64,000 nucleotides of DNA from Aeoliella mucimassa (lineage in GTDB: Bacteria; Planctomycetota; Planctomycetia; Pirellulales; Lacipirellulaceae). Where the stretch lies: assembly GCF_007748035.1 (NCBI RefSeq), contig NZ_CP036278.1, positions 5,208,001 to 5,272,000 on the forward strand, given 5' to 3'. Positions 27,847-37,761 of this stretch are shown here, piece by piece (position 1 is the stretch's first letter; every line of letters starts with the position of its first letter). Position numbers and translations under genes: made by a program. The notes beneath the pieces were generated by a model. That model saw only the letters and a program-made list of their open reading frames with translations, was not told where the DNA came from and made no database searches.

Positions 27847-30666
27847 CTATTGAGCAAGGTCCTCAAGCCATCCCTGGACCAGCTCCACCTTGTGCGGCAT
27901 GCCGATTTCGCTAAACAGGGCTAGAGATTTGCGGTACAGCTCCTCAGCCCGCCCCAAATCGCCGCGAATCTTATAGAGATTCCCGAGGTTGCCGCATTGA
28001 CTCGCTATCCCCTCCTTGCGACCTAGCTTCACTTCAATCCTGAGTGACTTTTTGTACATCTCTTCGGCTCGTCCCAAGTCGCCGCGAGTCAGATACAGAA
28101 TCCCCAGGTTGCCATAGTCACTCGCCATCCCCTCCTTACGGCCTAGCTCCTCATTGATATCGAGCGACTTTTGGTACATCTCTTTAGCCCGCCCCAAGTC
28201 GCCGCGAGTCCGAGAGAGATGCCCCAGGTTGCCGTACTGAATCGCCATCCCCTCCTTGCGGCCTAGCTCCTCATTGATATCGAGCGACTTTTGGTACATC
28301 TCTTCGGCTCGCCCCAAGTCACCGCAAGTCCGACAAAGATTCCCCAGGTTGCCGTACTGAATCGCTATCCCCTCCTTGCGGCCTAGCTCCTCATTGATAT
28401 CGAGCGACTTTTGGTACATTTCTTCGGCTCGCCCCAAGTCACCGCGAGTCAGACAGAGATCCCCCAGGTTGCCGTACTGAATTGCCATCCCCTCCTTATT
28501 ACCTATAGCCTCATTAATATCGAGCGATTTTTGGTGCATTTCTTCGGCCCGCCCCAAGTCGCCGCGTGTCTTATAGAGAATCCCCAGGTTGCCATAGACA
28601 ATCGCCATCCCCTCCTTACGACCTAACTTCACGTTGATACCGAGCGATTTTTGGTACATTTCTTCGGCCCGCCCCAGGTCGCCGCGAGTCTTATAGAGAA
28701 TCCCCAGGTTGCTATACTGATTCGCCATCCCCTCCTTGCGGCCTAGCTCCTCTTCAATCTTGAGCGACCTCAGGTACATCTCTTCGGCCCGCCCCAGGTC
28801 GCCGCGAGTCCGACAGAGATTCCCCAGATTGCCATAGGCACTCGCCATCCCCACCTTGCGGCCTAGCTCCTCATCAATCTCGAGCGATTTCTGGTACATC
28901 TCTTCGGCCCGCCCCAAGTCGCCGCGAGTCCCGTAGAGAATCCCCAGGTTGACGTAGGCACTCGCCACTCCCTCCTTGCAGCCTAGTTCCTCTCCAATCT
29001 CGAGCGACTTCAGGTACATCGCTTCGGCCTGCCCCAAGTCGCCGCGAGTCAGATTGAGGTTCCCCAGACAGCCATAGGCACTCACCATCCCCTCCTTACA
29101 ACCTAGCTCCTCGTTATTATCGAGTGCCTTCTGGTACATCACTTCGGCGTGCCCCAAGTCACCGCGAGTCAGATAGAGATTCCCCAAGTTGCCATAGGCA
29201 GTAGCAAGTATTTGTGCGTCCCCTGCTGCCAGGGCTTCCACCTGTTGGTACAGACATTCTGCTTCGTTTAAGTCTCCTTGCAGACTACGGATGAGGCCTA
29301 AGCGATTGAGGGCATCCAGGTCGCTCGGTAACTGATTGAGAATAAGGCGAATCCGACGCTCGGCTTCTTTAATATCCCCTCGCAAGTAAGCTATGGCGGC
29401 GATTTCGCGGTGGAGCTCCAATACCTCCTGCTGGGTCCTTTCTGCTTGCTCCGTTTTCTCGTCGCACATCGCCATCAGGGCGGCTTGCACCTGGGCCGGG
29501 TCTTTCGAGGCCAAGGCTTCGTCGGCACGTTGGTTACCGTGCTCGGCATCGGCAGCTAGTCTTTCAAGGCCAGCTTTGGCCTCTTCCAGCTCTCTTCGCA
29601 GGTTCTCGTTTTCGGTACGAAGCTGTTCGTCGGAATCGCGCTGTCTGCTGTCTTCTCGGAGTAGCCTCAGAATCTCTTGCTGGTTGGCTAGCGACTCCGC
29701 CCGATGGTCGCGGGCCTCTTCGCGAGCGGCACTTGTCGTTTCTACAACCACCTCCAGACTCATGGCTAGCGAGTCAAGCTTGGTCCCAACGTCCTGCGAA
29801 ACAGTGGCCAGTGTCGACAGCAGCTCGGTATGCTTTTCCGCTCCTTCCGCATCCAGGTGCTGGCGAAACTGCTCGACTTGCCCTTGAATGACCTCTCGCA
29901 AGGCTCGGGCACTTTTCACTTGGTGCTTTTTTAGCTCTTTGGTTTCGCCATCGCGTTCGGCATGGTCTGGCAGTCGCTGCAAAATCTCCGCCAGCAACGT
30001 CATCTGCAAGGCGGCGTACGCTTTGCCACCCCCGGGACCTTTGCCTGTAGCGTCCTCTTTTAGCAATTCCCATACGGCTTGAGCAAATCGCTGGTGAAGC
30101 CACCCGCCGGCTGCCTTGGCTGCTGCTGGCGTGAGTTTCCAGCTATTTAGGCGGGCATGCACGGCCACCATCTCCTGCCACGTTTCGGGCTCCAGTGCCG
30201 TAGCCTGGGCGATGCCGGCCTGGGTGATATTGGCCTCGCCCACAATGACTTTCGTCAGCTGTTCCCCCTGCACAGGGGCAACGTCGTCCTGCCACTCGGG
30301 CATGGTGGTTAGCTCTTCCCACCGCTTTTCAATCGCTTTACCCACTTTGCGAAGCGTCTTGGCATCAGCCGCCGCTACTCCCGACGATTTGTCGCTGGCC
30401 ACAGCCTCCAGGCAAGTCCGCACCGCATTGCCCGAGAGCTTGGTGAGGTCGTGGTTCTTGAACAGTTCACCTGGCTTTGCCGACCGACTGAGCAGCGAAG
30501 TCTGAATATCATTGGCTAGAACGTTTGACGCCAAACCGGCAACTGGTGCCGCCAACGAACCAGCAGCCCCTACGGGGGCAAACGCGGCAATGGCAGCCCC
30601 CCCAGCAACCAAACCGGTGCAGGTGAGGACTCGCGTCGTGGTGTGGGTGAGGTCGAAACCAGCCAT
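27847..30666 (-). CDS. large TPR protein with hydrophobic N-terminus and coiled coil
   Basis: 939 aa. Residues 14-52 form a Gly/Ala-rich hydrophobic stretch able to make one or two membrane helices; next comes a helical domain containing the phrase ELFKNHDLTKLSGNAVRTCL (about 67-86); about 255-400 is charged coiled coil; about 420-489 holds two divergent TPRs; 490-929 is eleven 40-residue TPR units (consensus GNLGNLYRTRGDLGRAEEMY). No nucleotide-binding or nuclease motif was seen. TPR arrays bind peptides or proteins. It is encoded just upstream of and on the same strand as the chaperone cluster. Function unknown; a stress or conflict sensor is a guess from architecture only. Confidence 0.82.
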   Translation of the reverse strand: MAGFDLTHTTTRVLTCTGLVAGGAAIAAFAPVGAAGSLAAPVAGLASNVLANDIQTSLLSRSAKPGELFKNHDLTKLSGNAVRTCLEAVASDKSSGVAAADAKTLRKVGKAIEKRWEELTTMPEWQDDVAPVQGEQLTKVIVGEANITQAGIAQATALEPETWQEMVAVHARLNSWKLTPAAAKAAGGWLHQRFAQAVWELLKEDATGKGPGGGKAYAALQMTLLAEILQRLPDHAERDGETKELKKHQVKSARALREVIQGQVEQFRQHLDAEGAEKHTELLSTLATVSQDVGTKLDSLAMSLEVVVETTSAAREEARDHRAESLANQQEILRLLREDSRQRDSDEQLRTENENLRRELEEAKAGLERLAADAEHGNQRADEALASKDPAQVQAALMAMCDEKTEQAERTQQEVLELHREIAAIAYLRGDIKEAERRIRLILNQLPSDLDALNRLGLIRSLQGDLNEAECLYQQVEALAAGDAQILATAYGNLGNLYLTRGDLGHAEVMYQKALDNNEELGCKEGMVSAYGCLGNLNLTRGDLGQAEAMYLKSLEIGEELGCKEGVASAYVNLGILYGTRGDLGRAEEMYQKSLEIDEELGRKVGMASAYGNLGNLCRTRGDLGRAEEMYLRSLKIEEELGRKEGMANQYSNLGILYKTRGDLGRAEEMYQKSLGINVKLGRKEGMAIVYGNLGILYKTRGDLGRAEEMHQKSLDINEAIGNKEGMAIQYGNLGDLCLTRGDLGRAEEMYQKSLDINEELGRKEGIAIQYGNLGNLCRTCGDLGRAEEMYQKSLDINEELGRKEGMAIQYGNLGHLSRTRGDLGRAKEMYQKSLDINEELGRKEGMASDYGNLGILYLTRGDLGRAEEMYKKSLRIEVKLGRKEGIASQCGNLGNLYKIRGDLGRAEELYRKSLALFSEIGMPHKVELVQGWLEDLAQ
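27880..29199. repeat. eleven tandem 120-bp repeats encoding TPR units
   Basis: The unit of 120 bp recurs in exact register; the middle units differ by only a few bases (for example CTCCTCATTGATATCGAGCG appears unchanged in several). The end units are more diverged. Such identity marks recent expansion or ongoing homogenisation by recombination. Confidence 0.95.
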
Positions 30667-31376
30667 GAACTTCCAACCAGAGTTTGCGACAAGGCCGAGG
30701 AGGTCCGCATTGTAGTCGATCCGGCCACACGAATACTAGCAGTTTATACGTCGGGAATTTTTGCTAGATTCCCTTTGCAATTGGCCACCAGATGTGCACT
30801 AATGATCAGCACACCACGACACGATTGGTGCGACGCTGTTTGGCAATTTGGCTGTAGGCTTTTGGGCGATAAGCGGTAGGCTCCCTGCTGCGCGAAGGTT
30901 CATGTTTGTGGTAGCCGGAATTACCGTGTGAAAAACCGGTGGGGCAGCTCGGAGCTCGACCGCACCCTACGTCCACTTACAACGGACTGCTGCACTTACA
31001 ACGAACTACGGACAACTGACAACTACGGACGACTGGCCACCAATCGTTTTGCCCCCACTCCATCGCAGGGTGGGGCAAAACTCCCAGCGGGAGATTTTCG
31101 GCCGTGCGAGAAAACACCGAAAAACAAAGGCAAAATGCAAATCCCCCGGCCTCCGTGCGGAAAGAATAAAGCCCCCACGAATCGATTTCCCGGTTTTGGG
31201 GGCACAACGACATCGCCTAGTGTCCCCACTCTAGCCCACCCCCTCAAGAGGGATGGGATTCGTAGTGAATCGTGGTAGTACCGACTCGCTTGACAACCAG
31301 AGAAAAGCCATTTAGTTTCAAGTGGCGTGTGGGACTCCTTTGGGGCGAGCTTCCATACAAACGACTAGGAACAACG
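30667..31376. other. 710-bp intergenic region with a hairpin repeat element
   Basis: No gene is convincing here. The region separates the TPR gene (minus) from the PEP-CTERM gene (plus). It contains copy 1 of the double-hairpin element (31049-31208) and a TTGACA at 31290-31295 that could be the -35 box of the downstream gene, although the -10 match is poor. Confidence 0.6.
31049..31208. repeat. double-hairpin intergenic element, copy 1
   Basis: First hairpin: TTTTGCCCC at about 31047-31055 against GGGGCAAAA at 31072-31080. Second: GCCCCC at 31171-31176 against GGGGGC at 31198-31203. The 20-base block AATAAAGCCCCCACGAATCG (about 31166-31185) is identical in copy 2 at 37675-37694. Confidence 0.6.
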
Positions 31377-32330
31377 ATGAAGGCTATTTTCTCTTGGCTC
31401 ACTACACTCTTGTGGGTGGGCGGCATCTGGGCGATTGGCACCCAAGCTAGTTTTGCTCTGATTATCGACTCGTTTGACGCCGGCGCTTACGAAGACACCG
31501 ACGGCTTTGTCGACGTGAACATGACGCAGCACACCCTGGCAACCACCGAAGTACTGGGCGGCGCTCGCGAGGTGATTGCCATGTGGGATGGCAACTTCGA
31601 ACTGGCACAGAGCGAAGGCTCGTTCACCATGGGCTTCGATGGCGGCATGTTCGAGGTCTCGCTCGTGCGGTACGGAAAGCTGATCTCCACTTCGCAAGGC
31701 GACTACCTGAACGCCGAATTCACCGCTGCGGGACACGACCGCTTGCGGATCGATATGGGAGCCACCACGCCAGGCAGTGCAGGCAACGAGGGCGCTATCG
31801 TGCGTGTCTCACTATTCAGCGGCCTGGAATCGGGTAGTACCCGGGGCAGCTCAGCCGTGTACTTGCCAATCGCCACGATGGATTCGTATTACTTGGATAT
31901 CGAATACGATTGGTTCCAGTATAACGCGACTGGATCGCTGGACATGGCTGACATCGATGGCGTGACGGTCGAACTCTTTGCACCAGCAAGCCAGACCCGA
32001 GTTGGAGAGATTTCGATCGGCCAGATTGCCACGGCTGCGGCCCCGATCGCTGGTGACTTCAATGCCGATGGCAACGTAGATATCGCGGACTACGAGGTCT
32101 GGAAAACTCAGTACGGATTGAGCGGACCGCTCGATGCCGATGGCAACGGCGACCGCCAGGTCGACCTCGGCGACTACACCCTCTGGCGCGACAACCTGGG
32201 CGCCAGCACCCCGGTTGCTCCGACGCTGACCGCGGTGCCAGAGCCGGCAACTGCTTTGCTGGGGCTCGTCGCCATGGTGGTTATCTGCGGAGCTCGTAAG
32301 CACCTACATCGCAGTGCGACCTGCTTGTAA
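31377..32330 (+). CDS. exported protein with dockerin-like segment and PEP-CTERM anchor
   Basis: 317 aa. Signal peptide (about 1-28), a beta-rich domain of unknown type (about 30-215), a dockerin-like pair of calcium loops (DFNADGNVDIADYEVW and DADGNGDRQVDLGDYTLW, about 222-270), then VPEPATALLGL plus a transmembrane helix and basic end, the PEP-CTERM sorting signal recognised by exosortase. AGGA before the ATG at 31377 supports this start over the one at 31272. Its last 27 bases overlap the end of the convergent permease gene. Expected at the cell surface; ligand unknown. Confidence 0.88.
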   Translation: MKAIFSWLTTLLWVGGIWAIGTQASFALIIDSFDAGAYEDTDGFVDVNMTQHTLATTEVLGGAREVIAMWDGNFELAQSEGSFTMGFDGGMFEVSLVRYGKLISTSQGDYLNAEFTAAGHDRLRIDMGATTPGSAGNEGAIVRVSLFSGLESGSTRGSSAVYLPIATMDSYYLDIEYDWFQYNATGSLDMADIDGVTVELFAPASQTRVGEISIGQIATAAAPIAGDFNADGNVDIADYEVWKTQYGLSGPLDADGNGDRQVDLGDYTLWRDNLGASTPVAPTLTAVPEPATALLGLVAMVVICGARKHLHRSATCL

Positions 32331-35309
32331 CAACGCGAGCGGCTTGGCTCGCCCAATCGTTACGGCGGGCCACACGGCTGCCAGCAGGCAGGCACCCAGC
32401 GCGAGCGCGAAGCCCAGGCTCAGGTGACTCCAGGGAATCAGGAAGGTCGGCGGCCCGCCGAAGAACGCGCCCGAGTAGCGGCTCATGCCGACTCCGCACC
32501 AACCTGCGATCAGCCCAAAGCTCAGGCTCACCAGGCAAACCACGAGCCCGATCAACAGCGACTCGGCAATCACCAGCCGCACGAGTTCGCCGCGGGTGGT
32601 TCCGATTGATCGGAGTACTGCAAGCTCCCAGGTCCGCGCCCGCACCGATGCGATGATGGTGTTGACGACCGCCAGCGAGGTGATGAGCAACGTCACGAGC
32701 GGCAGTTGGCTCATGCTCCAGATCACCCCATCGGCCCGCCGAGAGATGCTGGTGCGAATGCTCGCGGTGTCGGTCAGCCGGGCGAAGGGTCGGTAGGCGG
32801 TGACCTGCCCTACCCCGTCGGCGACGAACGACTCGCCGGAGTCTTGCTCGGCCAGCGATTGCATGGCTTGCTCGATTTCGGCGACGGGCTTCGAACCGTC
32901 GAAGTGGAGCCAGAAGAACTCGGTTCGCTCGCCGAGCGCGAAGTCGCTCCGCACCCGATCGTGGTCGGCGAGGACGATGCCGCCGGTCCGGACGAAGTGC
33001 CGCCGGACTCCGGAGAACTTGGTAAACCACTGCCAGCCTGGCAGCGAGACGACTCCGACCACTTGGTACTCGACCTTCGACTGCGGAGCATTGGGGGGAG
33101 TAAACGTCAGCAGGTCGCCGACGCCGATGCCGGTCGCCATTTCGTAGTCTTCCGACACCAGGCAACTGTTGCTGCTGGCGATTGCCTCGGCCGCCTCGGC
33201 GGGTGAACCCGCGACGAACTTCAAATCCAAAAACGGATCGCTGCTAGCCAAGGCGCGGGGGGCGTCGAGGCCGATGACAATCGCGTTGTCCTTGCCCATG
33301 CCGCGGGGCAACTGGTCGTCGGGCCAGGCGATTTTGGACTGCTCGAGCGCCAGTGGAAGCAGGTCGCCCTGCACTCCGTCGATCTTGGCCACCTCGGCGG
33401 CCTGCGACTCGTCGAGCCCAATCGGCTGGAATCCGACAATCGCGTCGGGCATCCACTCGCCAGGCAGGAAGGGCTGCAGCATCGAGTAGCCCCACGTCTG
33501 GGCCGACACGTACAACGCCAGGCCGGAAGCGAGCGCGAGCGTGGTGCCGAGTGTTCTCCAGAGGTTGGTCGACAGATGCCCCCGCAGCAGTAGCGGGTCG
33601 ATGCACAGCAAACGGGCGACGAGCGGGCCGAGGTACTTCTCGCTGGCGATGATCGCCGCTGGGGTGACCAGGGCCATACCGACCAGCAGGCAAGGGTAAC
33701 TTACCACCGCCCACAACCAGGTACGCGAGGCGTCGTCCATCGCGACGAAGAATACCGAGATCGGTGCCATGGAGATCATCACCAGGCCGATCGCCAGACA
33801 AACCCACGGCCATTTTGGCGATTGCTCGGTGGTCGATGGCGACAGAGCGTCGAGCGGGCGGATGCGCATCGCTTGCCAGGCGGGCACGATCGCAGCGCCG
33901 AGCGCCCCGACCACCACGCTCGCCCCGGTGAGCCCTACGCAGGTCCAGCCGAGCTTGGCCCCGTCGGGAAACAGGTCGGGCTTGCTCTGGGCAGCAATGC
34001 TGAGAATCACCCAACCAGCGAGCAGTCCGCCGAGCCAACCGATGATGGCCAAGGCAAGGCTCTCTACCGCGATGATCATGCCGACCTGCCCGCGCGAGAG
34101 GGCGATCGCCCGCAGCATGGCGAACTCGCGACTTCGCTCGGTGACGCCCATGCTCAGGGTGCTGAAGATAATGAACACCGCCGCCAGGGCAGCCAGTCCG
34201 GTCGCCGAGTAGGCCTGCGTGAGTTTTTGCGAGACCGACCCACTGGTTGCCAGGCCTTCGCGAACGTCTTCGAAATCAATCGCCTTGAGCGACGGTCGCA
34301 GGGTGGATAGCCGCTCATCCCAGGCGCGGTGAAAGGCTTCGACATCGAACCCATCGCGGAGCGCGATTTGCAGGATGGCGGGTTTCGACGCGAATCCGTT
34401 GATCAACTCGGCGGTCGCAAACCGCACGTACACCGCGTTGGTTGCCAAGGTCGAACCACCGCTACCGCCGGGGATCGATGGCCCGCGAGAGGCAGCGTCG
34501 GCCGCTGGGCCTGGCTCACTAGATTGGGGAGGTCCAGCCCCACGTGGCCCTCGGCCGGAGGGTCGACCTTCGCCGCGTGGCGTGTCGGCTGGCTGCCCTT
34601 CGCGCGAGGCTCTTTGAGCGTCTGCTCCGCCGCGGGCATTCCCTCCGCTACCTCTTCCGCTGCCGCCACCGCCGCCGCGTCGGCCGCCGAGCGACTGGGG
34701 AGCTTGTTCGATGATGCCGACCACTTCGAGCCGTACCTGATTGGCAAACGTCGTGACCACGATGCGGTCGCCGACCTCGACTTCCAGGCTTTTGGCCGCT
34801 CCCTGACTCAGCACGGCTTGATGCTCGCCAGCGTCGGTCAACCACTCGCCGGCGACCATTTCGTAAGGGCCTTCCAACGCAGGGGTCGCGACAAGCGTCG
34901 GCCCTAGCGGTGGGGCTCCGTTGACCGGCGGTTTCGATCCGATCAGCAACCCGAGCGGGCCGCTATGCTCCTCGCCCTCTTTCAGTGCCGCACTCACGCT
35001 GGCTCGCGACTGGGCGATGGCATTCACTTCCAACACAGCGGGATCCTGCTGGAGTTGCTCAATCACAGCGGGTTCAATGCTGGTGGTCGCACCCGGTGGA
35101 CCTCCCTGGGGAGTGACCAGCAGATCGTAACGGCCCAGGTACTTGTTCGCGTTTTCGTCGAACTGCGACACCAGCGCATCGTACCCGCTCACCACCCACG
35201 CGACCGCGGCCGCCGAGGCGATAACCGCCAAGCTGGTGAGGATCACCCGCGCGGGGTGCAGCACCATCTGGGCGACGACCAATTTGCACACGAGCTTAAA
35301 CGACGCCAT
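32304..35309 (-). CDS. ABC transporter permease, FtsX/MacB type
   Basis: 1001 aa. One N-terminal transmembrane helix, a large periplasmic domain, two FtsX-type membrane blocks (first near residues 360-500, LAALAAVFIIFSTLSMGVTERSREFAMLRAI; second near 870-990, LLITSLAVVNTIIASVRARTWELAVLRSIG) and a further periplasmic part between. Residues about 210-285 are a Gly/Arg/Pro-rich low-complexity insert. The protein pairs with the ATPase encoded upstream (14-base overlap). MacB-like systems are mechanotransmission devices or export lipoproteins and peptides; substrate unknown here. Confidence 0.88.
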   Translation of the reverse strand: MASFKLVCKLVVAQMVLHPARVILTSLAVIASAAAVAWVVSGYDALVSQFDENANKYLGRYDLLVTPQGGPPGATTSIEPAVIEQLQQDPAVLEVNAIAQSRASVSAALKEGEEHSGPLGLLIGSKPPVNGAPPLGPTLVATPALEGPYEMVAGEWLTDAGEHQAVLSQGAAKSLEVEVGDRIVVTTFANQVRLEVVGIIEQAPQSLGGRRGGGGGSGRGSGGNARGGADAQRASREGQPADTPRGEGRPSGRGPRGAGPPQSSEPGPAADAASRGPSIPGGSGGSTLATNAVYVRFATAELINGFASKPAILQIALRDGFDVEAFHRAWDERLSTLRPSLKAIDFEDVREGLATSGSVSQKLTQAYSATGLAALAAVFIIFSTLSMGVTERSREFAMLRAIALSRGQVGMIIAVESLALAIIGWLGGLLAGWVILSIAAQSKPDLFPDGAKLGWTCVGLTGASVVVGALGAAIVPAWQAMRIRPLDALSPSTTEQSPKWPWVCLAIGLVMISMAPISVFFVAMDDASRTWLWAVVSYPCLLVGMALVTPAAIIASEKYLGPLVARLLCIDPLLLRGHLSTNLWRTLGTTLALASGLALYVSAQTWGYSMLQPFLPGEWMPDAIVGFQPIGLDESQAAEVAKIDGVQGDLLPLALEQSKIAWPDDQLPRGMGKDNAIVIGLDAPRALASSDPFLDLKFVAGSPAEAAEAIASSNSCLVSEDYEMATGIGVGDLLTFTPPNAPQSKVEYQVVGVVSLPGWQWFTKFSGVRRHFVRTGGIVLADHDRVRSDFALGERTEFFWLHFDGSKPVAEIEQAMQSLAEQDSGESFVADGVGQVTAYRPFARLTDTASIRTSISRRADGVIWSMSQLPLVTLLITSLAVVNTIIASVRARTWELAVLRSIGTTRGELVRLVIAESLLIGLVVCLVSLSFGLIAGWCGVGMSRYSGAFFGGPPTFLIPWSHLSLGFALALGACLLAAVWPAVTIGRAKPLALLQAGRTAM

Positions 35310-36093
35310 GCACTAGCTCCGTCTGCTCGGTCGGGGAGGTGATTTGTTGATAGTGGGAGGCAAGCTCCTGTGGCCCTGTGAAACTCGAAGCGGCAAAATC
35401 GCTCTCGAGCTTTCCGTCTTTGAGCACCACAATGCGGTCGGCCCAAATGGCCACGCTGGGCTCATGCGTGACGATTACCACGGTCCGCTGCTGCTCGTCG
35501 TTCAGCTTACGAATCACTTGGCAGATAAGCTGCCCGTTGGTCGAATCGAGGCTCCCCGTCGGTTCGTCGGCCAGCACGATGGCCGGCTCGGTCACCAGCG
35601 AGCGGGCGATGGCGACGCGTTGCTGCTCGCCGCCGCTCAAGGCACTCGGACGATGCGTGCGGCGATCGCCCAAGCCGAGCTGATCGAGCAACTCGCCCGC
35701 GAGTTTCACGCGATGGCTGCGGTCCGCAGCTGCGTACAGCGGCAGCAGCACGTTTTCTTCCGCTGTGAGTGCGGGCACCAGGTTTAGCGACTGGAACACC
35801 AGGCCAATCTCCCGGCGGCGAAAGTGCGTGAGCTGCTTATCGGACAAGGCGGAGAGGTCCTGCCCGTCGACTCGCACGGTGCCGCTCGATGCGTCGGTCA
35901 GACCTGCTGCCAGATGCAGCAGGGTGCTCTTGCCCGAGCCGCTGGCTCCCATCACCGCGACAAACTCTCCCGCGGCGACGGTAAGCGATACGTCGTCGAG
36001 CGCGGTGATTTCTTTGCTTCCTTGCCGGAAACGTTTGGTTAACCCCGTGAGTTCCAACGGGGGAGCCGAACCATGTTCGTTGTGGGTTTGCAT
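35296..36093 (-). CDS. ABC transporter ATP-binding protein, MacB/LolD type
   Basis: 265 aa. Walker A GASGSGKST (about 46-54), Q-loop FQSLNLVPALT, signature LSGGEQQRVAIARS, Walker B IVLADEPTGSLDS and the switch His in VIVTHEPS. This is the pattern of the LolD/MacB family. I chose the ATG at 36093 (MQTHNEHG) because an upstream start would overlap the preceding gene. The stop overlaps the start of the permease gene by 14 bases, so the two are coupled; 16 bases separate it from the DUF1559 gene upstream. Confidence 0.93.
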   Translation of the reverse strand: MQTHNEHGSAPPLELTGLTKRFRQGSKEITALDDVSLTVAAGEFVAVMGASGSGKSTLLHLAAGLTDASSGTVRVDGQDLSALSDKQLTHFRRREIGLVFQSLNLVPALTAEENVLLPLYAAADRSHRVKLAGELLDQLGLGDRRTHRPSALSGGEQQRVAIARSLVTEPAIVLADEPTGSLDSTNGQLICQVIRKLNDEQQRTVVIVTHEPSVAIWADRIVVLKDGKLESDFAASSFTGPQELASHYQQITSPTEQTELVHGVV

Positions 36094-36109
36094 TTCGATG
36101 ATTCCTCTC

Positions 36110-37117
36110 CTATTCCGCTGGCAATACTTCGCCGCCGGCGCGTGTCCAATACGATTGCCATACCAGGTAATTGGTGTCGTCACTGGCAAACCGCACACTC
36201 CCATCGGCGAAGCAGGCGTTTACACCGCCGGGATGGTTGCTGCGGGCGGCCTGGATGCGAATGCGGCGGGCTCCGAGATCGGGGATCGCGCTATTCGGCG
36301 GAAACCGCCCGACCATGATGGTGCCGGGAATGCGGTCCATCTTGAACCAGTTGCAAAACCGCATGGAGTTCCAAGCACTGGCGGCCGAAATGGCCGAGTC
36401 CGGCCCGTTCAACTCAGCCGAGTCTGCAGTAGGGATAAGCGAGTCAACCGCCAGCCCCAAGGTCGCGACGTAACGCTGCACGTCGGGAGTCGTATCGGAA
36501 GGAGCCTCGTCGCATGGGCCGCGTAACGATTCGGTAAACGCTAGCGTGTTACTCAATCCATCGCTCACGCGTGCCATGCGTAGTTTCGAGTCGACGTAGC
36601 AGAGTCCATCCGTCTTACTCCCAAAAGGATCGCAATTCTGCGACGTGCCGACTCCACTCGAACCATTGATGCCATAGTTGGCCCCCGCCCACTCGTAAGT
36701 GGCTCCCGACTCCTCCACCTGATGCGTGGCTGGTTCGCTGTCGCTGGGGCAAAGGAACATCGGTATCACGGTTGCCGCGGCTTGAATCACCCGCGGGTCG
36801 CTCGAGGTCGGGTTCTCGGTAAAGTCGAACAGGTCGGCCAACTGCGATTGTTCGCAATACGGCAACAGGGTGGCCGTGGGGGTGAAGTAGTTGTGCAGCG
36901 ACGGCAGCACCTTGTTGGTCGACTCGTAATTGTGCAGCGCTAAGCCAAGCTGCTTTAGATTGTTCACGCACTGACTGCGGCGAGCCGATTCGCGGGCGGC
37001 CTGCACCGCGGGAAGCAGCAACGCGACCAGGATACCGATGATGGCGATCACCACAAGAAGCTCCACCAGCGTGAACGCCTGCCGCGGGGGGTGCCTGAAA
37101 GTGACTGGGGTACTCAT
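36110..37117 (-). CDS. DUF1559 pseudopilin-like protein upstream of ABC transporter
   Basis: 335 aa from the ATG at 37117. Prepilin-type N-terminus [18 protein letters not shown], the DUF1559 motif [30 protein letters not shown], and the C-terminal H-X9-DG ([12 protein letters not shown]). Its stop lies 16 bases before the ABC ATPase start, so it appears to be the first gene of a three-gene operon with the transporter. That is unusual for DUF1559 genes, which mostly stand alone; whether the transporter acts on it is speculation. Confidence 0.9.
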   Translation of the reverse strand: MSTPVTFRHPPRQAFTLVELLVVIAIIGILVALLLPAVQAARESARRSQCVNNLKQLGLALHNYESTNKVLPSLHNYFTPTATLLPYCEQSQLADLFDFTENPTSSDPRVIQAAATVIPMFLCPSDSEPATHQVEESGATYEWAGANYGINGSSGVGTSQNCDPFGSKTDGLCYVDSKLRMARVSDGLSNTLAFTESLRGPCDEAPSDTTPDVQRYVATLGLAVDSLIPTADSAELNGPDSAISAASAWNSMRFCNWFKMDRIPGTIMVGRFPPNSAIPDLGARRIRIQAARSNHPGGVNACFADGSVRFASDDTNYLVWQSYWTRAGGEVLPAE

Positions 37118-37531
37118 AGAGCCTGCGGGAGTGAGAAATGCGAATGTAGTAATTCGGTGAACCACCAAACGCCCATTCACTTTTGCAAGTTGCGTACCGG
37201 TGTCTCTCTAACTCTTCATAAGCGGGCGATTCTTCGACGACCAAGCAAGATTCTCTCGCACCGTGTCGGGCGGCCGAATTGCCAAGGACAGATTTGGGGT
37301 CGAACAAACCACCACTGGAGTCGACAAAACTGACAGCGGCTAGCCGACTTTCGCCTCCCCGCACCGCTCCGAGAGCGAGCCCACTTTCTGAGAAGTTTAA
37401 TGTGGCAAATGGACACCAATCTGTTCTAATGAACAGTATGCCAATTAACTCGTTTACGATCCCTGCTCTCCCCTCCCTATTCCAGTCGCAATCCTCCAAC
37501 CCACCGACGGCTTCATGATGCTTCTGCACCG

Positions 37532-37724
37532 ATTTGCCCCCCGATTTTGCCGAACTCCGCAGCGATGGATGCGCAGCGGGTGGGGGCAAAACGCAGGGCA
37601 GCCGATCGCCACGCTGGATGGCAGCCACTGGAAAACGAGTGGTTTGCGGGTGAGAGGCGATCGCCCCACTGAAAATAAAGCCCCCACGAATCGTTGTTGG
37701 GGCGATATTCCGGAAGTGGGGGCA
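37532..37724. repeat. double-hairpin intergenic element, copy 2
   Basis: First part: TTTGCCCCCC (37533-37542) pairs with GGGTGGGGGCAAA (about 37578-37590). Second: GCCCCCAC (about 37680-37687) pairs with GTGGGGGC (about 37716-37723), with CCGG in the loop as in copy 1. It shares AATAAAGCCCCCACGAATCG with the copy at 31049-31208. Confidence 0.6.
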
Positions 37725-37761
37725 GAATCACAAATGCTTACCAACGAAAGAGTTAGGCCAA

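Noticed and set aside
27880-29199. Regular repeats that might suggest a CRISPR array
   Set aside because: The unit is 120 bp without spacer/repeat alternation and encodes TPR motifs in one continuous frame.
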